Part shown: positions 1 through 11,137 of the stretch, in pieces | How the letters are laid out: every line of letters begins with the position of its first letter | Numbering within the stretch: the stretch's first letter is position 1 | Source: Bos javanicus | Taxonomy: Eukaryota > Chordata > Mammalia > Artiodactyla > Bovidae | Direction: 5' to 3' | Assembly (NCBI RefSeq): GCF_032452875.1 | Contig: NC_083875.1 | Location: 76,592,178 to 76,656,177 of the forward strand | Length of the DNA: 64,000 nt | Program-made: the position numbers and the translations under genes | The notes under the pieces: model-generated | Database searches by the model: none | Seen by the model: only the letters and a program-made list of their open reading frames with translations | Told to the model about the DNA's origin: nothing

Positions 1-252
1 GGGACAGGATTTCTGAGTCTCAAAGACCTCCAGTGGAGGGTGGATACCCGTGCAAAATGCCAGGGGTCTGGACTCAGGGGGCGACACTGGGCTCAGAGGT
101 CAGAACAGTAGGCTTAGACAAGGTCAGCGGACAGGGGTCAGGACCTCCACACCACCAGGAAGGGGATGTGATTGGGGCCGAGGGCCTGGGCCTCACTGGC
201 TCCCCCACTGAATGCAGCGGGGGTCACGCGAGGGGCTGGGAGTCACACTTAC

Positions 253-486
253 AGCCCACATGGAGAAGCACCTGGTGGCGCAGGTGCCAGGAGTCCCGGT
301 GGAAGCAGGCGTACAGGCCGCCGTGGCCCAGCTCCAGGCTCCGGAGCACGAGCTGAGAGCCGTTGAGCAGGTCGGGGGCCAGGTCTGTGCCATTCACCCG
401 CCACGTCACCGCTGCGTCCCAGCTGGCAGTCCCACACGGCAGAGTCACGTCTGAGCCCAGGCGCTCGTACTGCACGTGGGGAGTCT
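253..486 (-). CDS. CNTFR: CNTFR coding exon with Ig-like C2 domain
   Basis: This 234-base exon is phase 1 at both ends, as is usual for a modular Ig exon. The acceptor reads GCCACAG|AGACTCC and the donor GGGCT|GTAAGT. It encodes ETPHVQYERLGSDV through QVLLHVG, including both disulfide cysteines of the Ig fold and the sequons NGTD and NGSQ. The codon split at its end continues in an exon outside the window. Confidence 0.96.
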
Positions 487-3400
487 CTGTGGCGGGTGGG
501 GAAGGCACAGGCAGAAGTCAGAGGTCACAGCCTGGCCCAGCACTCCCAGATGATAGCGAGAGCAGGCCCCCTGAGGCTCAGGGCGCGAGTGTCTTGAGGA
601 GACAAGGGATCTGCAAAATTCCTTCATGGCGTGCAAGGGCACAAGTATGTGAGTGTCTCCAAACTTGGACGTGTGCATGCGTGTCTGGGGACTCTGTGTG
701 TGACTGGGTGATTCTGTGTGCGTGTATGAGAGAGAGAGTTTGTGTAGAGTGCTGGGACAGAAGACCTAGGTCACCTCCAGTCACCAGGTCCTTTTGAAAG
801 CTTTCCTGACCCCCATAACCCCAGCCTCCTGCCACCAAGAGGCCCAGCCCCAGTCACTGACATCTGCTAGCCAGGCAAGCTGAGCCAAGGGGCCCCCTCC
901 TGAACTCCTTCCTCTTTCTCTTCCCTTCTCTTCATCCTCTCCATCCTTGTCTTTGTGTCCTGCCTTTCTCCCTCTCCCCGACAACTCTGAACCCCCGACA
1001 AGGCCCTGTGCCCCAGCAGGCCAGGGCAGCAGAAGGAGGAAGAGTGGGCACAGGAGCCCTAGGGAGCGCCTGGCAGCTGTCAACGTGGTGGTGAGGCAGG
1101 AACTGCATAGGGTGCGGGTGGGGGTGGGGGAGCGCAGGGACTGCAGGAGCTCTGACCCTGACTCTCCTGCCCCCAGGAGGGGCCTGTCAGAGCCCAAAGC
1201 AAAGCCCAGCCCTGGCCTCAGCCGCCCAGGCATGATGGACAGAGCCCAGGAGACTGGAATGGAAGGGCGGAGGGGGCAACTATAGAGAGGAGAGCAAGGT
1301 GGGGGAGGCAGTGGGACAGAGAAAGTCCTGGACACCGAGCAGCAGGGCACGGGGAGACATGGGGAGACACGGGCCTGCCCTCCTCATCCCGCCCCTCAGC
1401 CTGGAAGGATAGATGCTTCCCCAGACCTGAAGTTCTGTGCAGTAAGGGTGGGAGGGGGCAGAGCAAGGGGGCGTGGAGGGAGAGGGGGCTGCCGGATCCC
1501 TCGTTAACACTCCCTGGGTCTCCCCTCTAGAGAGCCACCCTGCTGAGTTGGGGGATTTTCAGAGGCAATTCCTGTTAACGAGCCAATTAAGTTGGGCCAG
1601 TGGCCTCTTAATTAGACTTGTTAACACCACTGGGGCCGCAGGAGGTAGGGATCCCCCTACGCTGCCAGGCCCCCTTCCCCTGCCTCACACCCCCTCCCCA
1701 GCCCTGCTTTTCTCTGGGCTGGAACATCTGTCCCCAGTTGCTGCCTCTGTGGCCCTCCCCAGGCCAATCCCTGTGTGTCTGCAGGGCCCCGTCCTGCCCC
1801 TCTCTGAGCCTCTCTGTCCCTGTCAAAGGAGAGGGAAGCAGGAAACCCCGCCAGCCCTGACCACTCGTCCGTGGGGCCTGGGACCAGCCGAACAGAGGAT
1901 GAACAGGCGGAAGGACGGCGGCTGGGGGGGACCTTGGAGGCCGCAGCTGTGAGGCTAGAGCAGAGATTGACTGGGGGCCTCCCTCTGACCAGAGGCCCAG
2001 GGTCCAGGGCTCAAGCCATCGAGCCCCCCCCAGTCCACCAGCCCTAGCCCCCGAGCCCCCCTCCAGCCTCCCTTCCAAAAACCTGGAGCTTCCAGGAAGC
2101 AGGCCAAGCCCCTCTCTCTGCACACCGCCCCCCACCCCAGCAGAGATTCTGCATCCAGCTGCCTTAGGAGGAGGCTGAAAACTGACCGTCGAGGGGTCAG
2201 GAAGAGCAGGGGGAAAGGGGCGTGGTCATTACAGTCCCCAGGGCACTACAGCAACACTGACCAACAGAGGCTCAGAACTCATGTGGCCCCAGCATGGCTC
2301 ACTAATATTGGGGCAGGCAGGAACAGCAGCAAGAGAAGGACACCCACCGACGGCACAACAGATGTGATGGCAGCGGGGTAACACAGAACGCGGCAACCCT
2401 GTCTGCCTCACAAAGGAAATGGAAACACACAAGCTGACAACAATGACAAACCAACCATGGAAGGGCAGGGCAGGAGGAAAGACACGACAACGCAATGACA
2501 GGTGACCACCACAGGCCACAGGGCAGAGGCAGGGGAAAACGTGAGGCGACCCTCACGCCGTCACAACTGCTACAATGACACAACAGCAGCGATACACATG
2601 GCCACGCCACAGCTCCAAAGATGGCCGTGATTCAACCCTTTGTCTCTGGACAGCTACCCCCACCCCCCGCCCCATGGGTGCCCCTACTGATGTGCTGTCC
2701 ATTTCAGAAATTAAATCAAGCCGCAGGGGGAGGATGGGGTTCTTGGCCCTGACGCAGTGACAAATGCTCCGAAGGAATCAGCTGTGAAAAGGTTGTTAGA
2801 AGCCAGGATAAGAGACAGAGACAGGATGAGGTCATGGACACAGGGAACGCACAGGGACAGAGCCGACGGCTCCCTCACACCTGTGCACACAGGCTCACAT
2901 GGGGACCACATGCCGGAAACGGTCCCCCCCAGGGTGTCCTAAGCAACTTCACATCACCACACATATAGGATGAGGACCGTCACCATGAGAAGAGCACACA
3001 CACACAGGACAACCATCCACAGGTCAAGGCCACACTGGGACACCGTCCCATGCAGAGACGTGATGATGACATACGTGTAGAGGAATGGCACTGTCAGCGA
3101 GAGGCACAGTTACACACAGACACGTGGTCTCACACACAGAGACACAAACACAGAAAGCAGACACAAAGAGAGACAGTCATGCATGGTGGAAAGTCTCAGC
3201 CACAAGGACACAACTGCTCACAGGCCACAGTCACATACTGGCCACGTTGGACACAGGACACAGGGCACAGCCCACAAGGATATAACCACAGAGAAATGCA
3301 CTCAAACAGGGACACAGCCTCACCCACACAAGAACACAGTCCAGTGCACAAGGACAGTCTCACACCCAAAGATGCAGCCTACGTCCCCCACAGGGCAGGG

Positions 3401-4763
3401 GCCAGGCCACTGGGAGAGGCCACCAGCAGGCCTGGGCTGGTCAGGTCAATACAGGAGCCCCTGGCATGCCGACTGCAGGTGGGGCTCGATGGGCTGGCCT
3501 GGTGGTCCCTTCAGTCCCTAACCAATGGGGAGCAGCCCTGAGGTAGGCCAGGATCTCTCTGGGCCTCAGCATTGGGTTCACAAGGAAGAGGCCATGGGAG
3601 CCTTGACCTACTGAACTCTGTGAACCCACAGCCTTGAGGGTCATGGAGCTCAGTCATCCGGGCTTGCTATGTGCCTGGGCCCCGCCTTCTCTGCTTCCAC
3701 CTGGGCCAGCTGAGGTAGGGGGCAGGACACAACTAAGGGGGGAGCTCCCTACACTTGGAGCCTCATTCGAGGAGTTTTGAGGTCAGAACTTGGGCTAATG
3801 TGGCCACCTGAAGTGCTGCCTCAAATGCAGACGGGCTAGGGGTCACGTGGTCACCCTTCCCAGCAGGGGTGCCCCCGTCTCTGCTCTGCGTGTTTGTGTT
3901 CCTGTGAGGAGGACACACCTTGCACTGGACAAGTGGTCCAGGAAGGGGAGGAGGCGACCAATGGCCCCGCCTGGGCACCCCCCGCCCCTCCAGCCATCCC
4001 AGCTCACTGGTGGGCGAGCCTTCTCCCACTTATCCTGCCCATCCCCTCAGCGTGTTCTGGGGCCTCCATCCCTGTCCCTGTATTCCTTCTAGGATAAGCG
4101 AGGGGCATTCTTACCCACTGTCTCTCCCAGTGCCTCCCACTGCACCCCCCATAAACCTGAAGGGACCCCACTTCACCGGATACTGTACAGGGTCCTGCCC
4201 CTGGCTGCCCTCAATGTAGTTCCTCAGTTGTGTCCAGCTCTTTGCGACCCTACGAACTGTAGCCCACCAGGCTCCTCTCGTCCATGGAATTCTCCAAGTA
4301 AGAATACCAGAATGGGTTTCCATGCCTTTCTCCAGGGGCTCTTCCTGACCCAGGGATCAAACCCGGGTCTCCTGCATGGGAGGCAGATTCTTTACCATCT
4401 AAGCCACCTGTACCCTGTATCCTAGTGGGAAGAGGATCGGACAATCTTCAGCCAGAGATGCCATCAGCATGAAACCACCCAGCAGTGACTGGGGGGTTGT
4501 GCTTTTGGGACAATGTCAGTGGGTCACCCCGTGTATCAGAGTCACACAACTCATGTTCATGTGTGATGATGCCAGCACATGGCAGTATGTGGCTCTTGAG
4601 TGGGTGCATACAGTTATGCCAGAGAGGGTCCTGCTCAGCTCTGGAGCGCCCCTCGCCCCCCACCCGCCCAGCACTCACCCTGCGGACTGTGTCTCTGGGC
4701 GTAGACCACGGCAGCAGCAGCAGCGAGCACGGCACAGCAGGCCCACGGGACAGGAGCAGCCAT
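253..4763 (-). CDS. CNTFR: Ciliary neurotrophic factor receptor alpha, N-terminal part (partial gene)
   Basis: CNTFR is the GPI-anchored alpha receptor that binds CNTF and recruits LIFR-beta and gp130. Two coding exons are visible on the minus strand, 4763-4679 and 486-253. They join in phase 1 (G|AG) to give about 106 residues. Residues 1-22 are a signal peptide (MAAPVPW..., an alanine-rich core, cleavage expected after VYA before QRHSPQ). The second exon is one Ig-like C2 domain with the cysteine pair in TLPCGT and LYACFH, and two N-glycosylation sequons (NGTD, NGSQ). Family knowledge: the mature protein continues with two fibronectin III domains, which lie beyond the left edge. The ATG at 4763 is the start because it opens the signal peptide and directly follows a splice acceptor. 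Non-coding first exons are proposed upstream at 24402 and 13377. Identification is near certain; only this 5' part is present. Confidence 0.97.
1110..1130 (+). other. Potential G-quadruplex motif
   Basis: Four runs of three or more G separated by 1-3 bases on the plus strand (GGG TGC GGG T GGGG GT GGGGG). On the transcribed CNTFR pre-mRNA this strand would be the C-rich one. Confidence 0.4.
1540..1640. promoter_or_regulatory. Possible enhancer with dyad of GTTAAC and TAATTA sites
   Basis: An AT-rich island inside GC-rich intron. GTTAAC (1574-1579) and AATTAAG (1585-1591) are mirrored by CTTAATT (1607-1613) and GTTAAC (1620-1625) around a GGCCAGTGGCC palindrome (1595-1605). TAATTA-type cores suit homeodomain proteins and GTTAAC is an HNF1/MYB-like half site. 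Regulatory function is inferred. Confidence 0.4.
2960..3380 (+). repeat. Degenerate CACAGA/ACACAG-rich low-complexity repeat
   Basis: Repeated CACACA, CACAGAGACACA and AAGGACACAG blocks over about 400 bases of the CNTFR intron. Low complexity. Confidence 0.5.
4219..4411 (-). repeat. Bov-tA SINE
   Basis: Ruminant tRNA-derived SINE in reverse orientation. Its diagnostic core TGTCCAGCTCTTTGCGACC and the reverse complement of the tRNA B-box region (GGATCAAACCCGGGTC) are readable. It is diverged and lies in the CNTFR intron. Confidence 0.9.
4679..4763 (-). CDS. CNTFR: CNTFR first coding exon (start codon and signal peptide)
   Basis: Eighty-five coding bases run from ATG to the first base of a split GAG codon, with donor CAGG|GTGAGT. 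They encode the signal peptide and QRHSPQ. The splice acceptor is a tandem NAGNAG (CCCAGCAG|ATG), so the exon may start at 4766 or at the ATG itself (4763). The protein is identical either way. Confidence 0.95.
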
Positions 4764-5699
4764 CTGCTGGGAAAAAAGTGGACGGCGGGGAAAGGGGTAG
4801 CATCAGCCCAGGCAGCAGCTGCCTGGGGAGCCCCCCACCGCCACCCCATTCTCAGGGAAGACTGGGAAATCCCAGGCCTAGGGCCAGGGCACCTTGACCC
4901 CAAGCGCCCTTCTTAATGGAGCTCAGGACCCTCTTCAAGTAACAGAAAATAACCTTATTGGCATCTGTAGGCAAAGGTTTGCTGAGATGGTAGAAGGCAA
5001 CCTACAGTGGTTTGTTGTTCGATAAGGAAGCTGGCTGCAGGATGTAGTCAACCGCAGATGAGTTATAGAACACTGGTAATGCTAGGGCCATTTTTCTAGA
5101 AAAAAAATAACTTTACTGGTGAGGTTAGCTAATTAGCTATAAACACTGCAAACTGAAAGGGTAATGCTTTAACTTGACTGGAGGTCTATACATCTCCAAG
5201 CTGCCTTGAACGGAAGGCCCCTGCCATGCTCCTGGGGAGACTCTGGGATCTGCCCTACCATGTTACCCCTACCTGCCCCCCCCCCACCCCCAGGTGAGCC
5301 TTGCCCGGCAGGGCTCTGGGAAGTTCAGAGCAGCAGGGTATCAGGGCAGTGGTACGTTGTGAGCCGGTCAGATGTGGTTTCTGCTTTAGTGGACACCAGT
5401 GACCATGAGAAAGATGAAGGATTTTCAGATATACGTCCCAGTCAGGGACCCCAGCCTATCGCCCTCCAGCCCAGGAGCCTGAGAGCCCCAGTCCAGCAGA
5501 TGTACATGTGTCTGCACACTCCCACATGGGTACACACAGCACAGTCAGGACGTGTTTCCGGAAGCCAGGATGGATCCAGTGGCCCCTCAGTGTGTTGTCC
5601 TGCTTCTAGGATGGGTCCAGCTGCCCTCACACTGCTCCACCCCAGCACACACCTACACCTAAGGAGAGGGAAACAACCATCTCCTGCCCAAGAGGTTCC

Positions 5700-6345
5700 A
5701 AATCTCTCTCACTCCAGTCTTGAAGAGAGACAAAGTTCTGTCAACAAGACAGAAGCAGAGATCCAGAGACAGACCACTCCCAGACACTCAACCAGGGCCA
5801 CTACCAGAGGTACAGTCAGACACACAGCAAAGACTCTGCCCCCAACAAGAGACAGAGCCCCAAAGAGCGAGCCTACACACAGGCTGGAGAGACTGTGTGG
5901 GGCACAAGCCAGAGAAACAGGTAGATCAACCAGATAACCAGCCAGGGACATGGCCAGAGAACAGCCAACACACAATCAAAGGACCCACCAGAAACACCGT
6001 ACCACACTCAGCCAGATGCAGGCAGATATATCAGAGAAAGAGCAAGAAGCCCAGTCAGAGAAGCAGCCATCAGCGACACAGGCCAGGGACACTGTCAGAA
6101 ACCCTGCCAGAGAAACTGCCTGACACACAAGCAGAGAAATACCAGAGAAACTGATAGACGCAAACAGGCATACACCCAGAAAAACAGCCGGAGAGAGGGC
6201 CAGAGACGCAGCCAGATGCTCAGTCAGGAAGTATCCACAGCACTCAGAACACTGCCAGGGACACTCAGACACACAGTCGGACACACTGCCAGAGACACCG
6301 TCAGAAACGCTGCCAGAGAAACAGCCAGAGACACTGCAGAGAGGG
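5700..6345 (+). repeat. Degenerate 12-bp minisatellite (GCCAGAGACACT-like)
   Basis: Repeated units such as GCCAGAGACACT, GTCAGAAACCCT and GCCAGAGAAACT run in loose tandem. The period is a multiple of three, so one frame stays open and reads as an Arg/Thr/Glu-rich tetrapeptide repeat. That is why long open frames appear here. It is not a gene. Confidence 0.7.
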
Positions 6346-8179
6346 CTAGAGCAGTGCGGGTGTCAGCCTGGAGCGGTGTGGGGGTGGGGGAGTGGAGAGA
6401 ATCTGACTTCTGGGGGCTCCTTTGGGGAAGGGCTCCTGCCTGCCCACGGCTGCCCTTGCCCCCGCCCAGGCCAGTCTTCCCCGCTGCACCTGGTGCTCCT
6501 CTAGCCGTGGCTGCTGGAGCCCCGGCTGCCCCTCCCTGGCATGGCTCGCCTCTCTAGGCCCCGACTGGCCTCGGCAACCCCTCCCACATCTGCAACTCCT
6601 GAGGCCTTTGCTACCACTTGGCCTGGCTCCTGACCCTCAGCCACTCCCCCCTCTCCAGCTACTCCTCAGGCTTAGGAGGTTAAGACAATGGCCAAGGACA
6701 CAGTCAGCAAGTGGTGGGGCCAAGAAAGGAACCCAGGATGAGCCAGCTCTAAATTCAGAGCTGGTGTGAGAATCAGATAAGAGGCTGGAAGCCCACCTGG
6801 TTCCCCCCGCTCCCCACAACTTCCCTCCGCCTTCAACCCTTGCAGGGAGCCCTCAGACCCTCCCCTAACATCTCCACCATCCACTTTTCTCCTCACAGCC
6901 AGCAAGAAACTCTACCTCAGGGCCAACCTGCTGCCCAGCACATGGGAGAGGACTCAGGGCCTGGGAGGCAGATGGGCAGACAGGGGACAAAGGTTAGATG
7001 ACAGGATGGGAGTAGAGAGACAGGGTGGTCCTCTTCTTCCAGCTCCTTCCTGGTCCCAGCTGGGAGGGGCGTGGTGGGTGAGGAGAAGGCCTGGCACGAG
7101 TGTAATGCATACAAGCAAACACACACACACACACATGCGGGTCCCCACAGGGGGAGGGGTGGCTTCTTCATCAAAGTCGCCTCCATCAGCCCGATGAGTT
7201 ACTGTAAGGGCCGGGCCCTGGGCCAAAGAGGCTGCAGCCATGGGAGCCGGGTGCTGCTGAGAGAGCTGCAGAGACAGGGGGATGGGGTACCAAGCAGATG
7301 CTGCACGGTTGGGGGCACCCGGAAAAGGGAGACACCCAGGGAGAGGGGAACAGAGAGGGAAAGCTGTGAGCCGAATCCCTGAGGGACAAGAAAAGACCAA
7401 CACAGGGAGAAATGGAAGAAGAGACACAGCAAAACACAGGGAGCACACGATACTAGCAGAGATCCAAGGGCAGCGGGAGAGACATGACCTGGAGAGAGCG
7501 ACAGAAACAAGACACAAGCAGGGTCTCTGTGCCCACTGACAGCATCTCTCTAAGCCGACTCAGCTCCGGCAGTGTAAGGGGAGGATGCTGTCAGTGCGGC
7601 CATACTGGTGGATCTGAGACAAAAGCAGGGCTTCCAGGGGGCTGGGGGGCTTCTGTCCATAAAGCCAAGAGCCTAGCCCCTAGGGGATAAGAGTGGCTGG
7701 AAACCCCACCCCACCTACAGGCCCAGGAAGTCCCAGGCCACTTTGACTTCCCTCTTCCCTCCGAGTCCCAGCTGGACCCATTCCCAGGTAGGGAAGCTGA
7801 GGCCAGAGACATCCAGGCTACACCTCTGCCCTGCCCTAGCTCACCTCAGGTCACCCATCCCAGGGCAAAGAGCATCTTTCCCAGGAATTTTCCAAGTCCA
7901 CACCCACGGCTCTGGGATAGATCTAGAGCATAAATGCTGTAAAGCCCCAGATGAGGGCTATGTGAACTGGCCCAGGCTCCATAGACCCTTCCAGAGGGCC
8001 AGCCTGGCCTCCAGCCCCAGACCCAGCAGTGAGGAGAGAGCAGAAGGCACCCCACTACCAAGTGCCCAGCAGCCCAAACCCCTTGTGAGCAGAAGCCCAG
8101 CACCTCTCCCAACACAGAAGCCCAGTGTCGCCACATACACACACACAGGTGACTCATCAAGAGACCATCCTGGCCCCCA

Positions 8180-8580
8180 ACTTACCATCATGTCCCATGA
8201 CGACACAAGGACACCACTACACAGTAATAACAACATTCACTAAAATGACACAGGTGCACAGCTGACAATGCCCACGGGTACAGACAGTCACTACAGTGAT
8301 AACGATGCACTGAGTGACAGTCACATCCAGTGACGCCAACAAACAGGGGGACGACACCTGTTGACACTGACATAGTCACAGTGACAGTAACCTTGGTATC
8401 AAAGATGCAACGAGACTGCCACTCACTCAGGCTGACAATGACGGTGACATCCACAGTGATACAGGGAGGCTGACAGACTCAGTAAGATGGACAGTCACGC
8501 AGAGTTAACACCGGCCTGCAGAAATGTTGACACCATGGAGGCTGACAGTCTCCAGCCACTACACTGACAGAGTGACAGGC
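8180..8580 (+). repeat. Degenerate TGACAGTCACA-type tandem repeat
   Basis: Loose repetition of ACAGTGACA and TGACAGTCAC blocks over about 400 bases, with no exact period. It looks like an old, decayed microsatellite or minisatellite. Confidence 0.55.
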
Positions 8581-11103
8581 TCCGGATCAGGGATCTCAAC
8601 TACCAAGTTTCTGGCTTAGGATCCAGGGCCCAAGACCCCTCTCACCGGTCCCAGCAAGGTTCCAGGTACCCTGAGCCCCGACCCTCACCCCCTGGCCAGC
8701 CGAAGGCAAAACCTGAGAAAGGGAAGTGTGAATTTGAGAAAGCCCCTATTCATCCTGCAGAAAGAGGGCAGGTTAAGTTAATCAACCCAACCCTGAGGAA
8801 TCCCTGCCACATACAGGGTGAGGGTGGGAGTTCTGAGCACCAATGCCTGGAGCCCAGCTCTGACTGAGTGTGTGCTGATGTGCAATAGTGTGTTCAGAGC
8901 TTTAGGCTTCAGGGTGTTGGTTGGTGTGGGTCAGGTGGGCTCCGTCTGGCCTGGAAAATGAATGAACAGCGAGGGCCTACGTGGTGCCTTTGAGAAACTG
9001 AGACCCAGTGAAGGTCACTGGCCTGGGGCTGGGGTGAGGTCAGGAGTGTTTCTCTGATGGAGAGCATCTGGCCTACAGCGGGGGCCATGGGGATATCTCC
9101 ATGGCTTCCAGTCCCCTTCAGCAACCCCAGGCTCTGGAATCCTCCAGGAAAGGGGAAAGGCACTCTCTCTTGGGGCCTCATCCCCGTCTCTTCGCCCTGC
9201 AGTTGCCCTAGGGGACACATCCTGGGAATGAGGCAAGAACCTGGGACAAAAGAACCCACTGATTCAAAGGCCTGGGAAACTCTACAGGCCTCAGACCTGC
9301 AGAGAAATTAGGGTGAAGGGAGGAAGAGAGGCACCTACTCTTGGGGACGGAGAGAGAAAACGAGGGACAGAGCAGGGGCAGAGATAGGGACAAGGGCATG
9401 GTGGGCAGGGAGGCTCGGCCCCGGCTGGCCGACGGGGAGCCCAGGAGAGACAGTCTGGGCGGGCGGGAAGCTCCAGGAGCGGGAGGAGGGGCTGAGGCCA
9501 GAAGGCCCCCAGATCCCACCAGGCCTAGGCAGCCTGGACAGCGTGGGCGGTGAGGGTGGGGGCAGAGGCCGGAGGAGTCCAGAGGCCGGGGGTGGGGGGG
9601 AGGCCAAGGAGGGAGGCCTGGCCCCTGGCAGCTGGCCCGGCAGGCCCCCCATGGGGGAGGGGGCGGGCCCAGGTCAGGGGCCAGCTCCTGGGCTGGGGCT
9701 GGCTGGCCATGGGGCAGGCTCCCACTCCCCATGGCGTCTCTCCCTGTCTCTGAGTCTCTGGTCTCTTTCTTTCTCTTTGAATCCAGACCCGGCCCTCCTC
9801 TCAGCGGCCCCCCACCCACCTTAAGGGGCACAGGACCCAGAAGCTGTGCCTGGGTTCAAGCCTTATCTCCTCTTCCGATGCCACCCCATTCCCACACACT
9901 CCAGGGGCAAGCCCCCCATGCTCTGGGGGAAGGACACTGCCCAAACGTAGCGCCACTCCTCCCTCATAGAAGGGGGGCAGGATGAAGCTGAGCACCAGTG
10001 GGAGGGGGCCAGGAGGGAGGCGGGGGGTGGGAGCAGTCCCCCAGCTCCAGTCTCTGGCTGAGGTTGTGGAAAAGGAGGCAGCCCAACATGAATGAATTGG
10101 GGGGGCGGTATCCGCACCTGCTATTGTGACCTCCACAGCCGGAGACGGGGGCCTGGGGGGGGGACAAGATTCCAATGGATTTTGGCAGCGGCTTGGACTC
10201 TTGAGTGCTCACGCCCCCCACCCCCCAACCTCTTGCACCGTGGGGACCCTGAGATCAGCATGTGCGTGCCCTGCTGCACATGTGTGCTGGCGTATTGCGC
10301 GCTTCCCGTACCGGGTCTGGATGGGCCACTGGGAGGCGTCCAAGAGAGATACCCATCCAAATCACACCAGCGAGGCCCACACGTGGAGCCCCAGGCGAGC
10401 CCTGTGTGCTGCCCGGTGACCTGGGTGCTGGCTCGTCCACACTCATGTATGCAGGCCTGGACAAGAGCAGTCCTCTAGAAAGGTCCAGGCTTGCTCCCTG
10501 AAAAGTCATCTGACCCAACCCTCTGCCTCTCCAATGGGGAGCAGGAAGGGGCAGAGAAGTTCATATCCTCCCCGTGGGCACATGGGCTCTGGACAGCTTC
10601 ACAGCATCCAAGATGCAAGCGCTAACCCCCCTCCCCCTAGCCCCAGTCCAGAGTCCCTCCTGGCTTCTAGGAGAATCAGGAGGATCTCTCCATGCAGAAG
10701 AGGGCCACACACCAGTCTGGTTAGGTCTAGGGGGAGCCAGGCAGCTCCTCATGGAGGAACAGACGCTGCAGGAGGTTATAGACAGCTGGAAGGCCTCCAT
10801 GGAAGGCGGGGGATGGGCAGGTCAACGGGGCTGACCAAGACTTCCCTCAGCTGACAGGGGAGGGGGCTTGCAGCAGACTCACAGCAGATGAGGCAGAAGG
10901 AGGCTGCAGAGCCCTCTGTGGAGACAGAAGGATGGACAGAATCGCTCTCCAGGCTTGGGGGCTGGGACAAAGACCTCTTTGCCTCAGCCTCTCCCACTAC
11001 CCCCCACACAGGGCCCCATCACCACTACGGTGCAGACACAACCTCGAATACATACACAGAGGTTGACGCTTGCAACGTTGTGTGTATGTGGGTGCATGCG
11101 CAT

Positions 11104-11137
<34 letters not shown>
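11104..11137 (+). repeat. (CA)n microsatellite
   Basis: Uninterrupted CA dinucleotide run, with further CA-rich sequence following to about 11950 (including 11430-11470). Likely length-polymorphic. Confidence 0.9.

Larger units (their letters stand above)
487..4678 (-). other. CNTFR: CNTFR intron between the two coding exons
   Basis: About 4.2 kb with no coding sign. It holds a possible regulatory dyad at 1540-1640, a G-run cluster at 1110-1130, CA- and CACAGA-rich degenerate sequence at 2960-3380, and one Bov-tA SINE at 4219-4411. Open frames here are unrelated to known proteins and are shadow or low-complexity frames. Confidence 0.85.

Noticed and set aside
5206..6154. Two open frames (243 and 144 codons) in CNTFR intron 1
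   Set aside because: They follow the degenerate 12-mer repeat whose length is a multiple of three. No similarity to known proteins.
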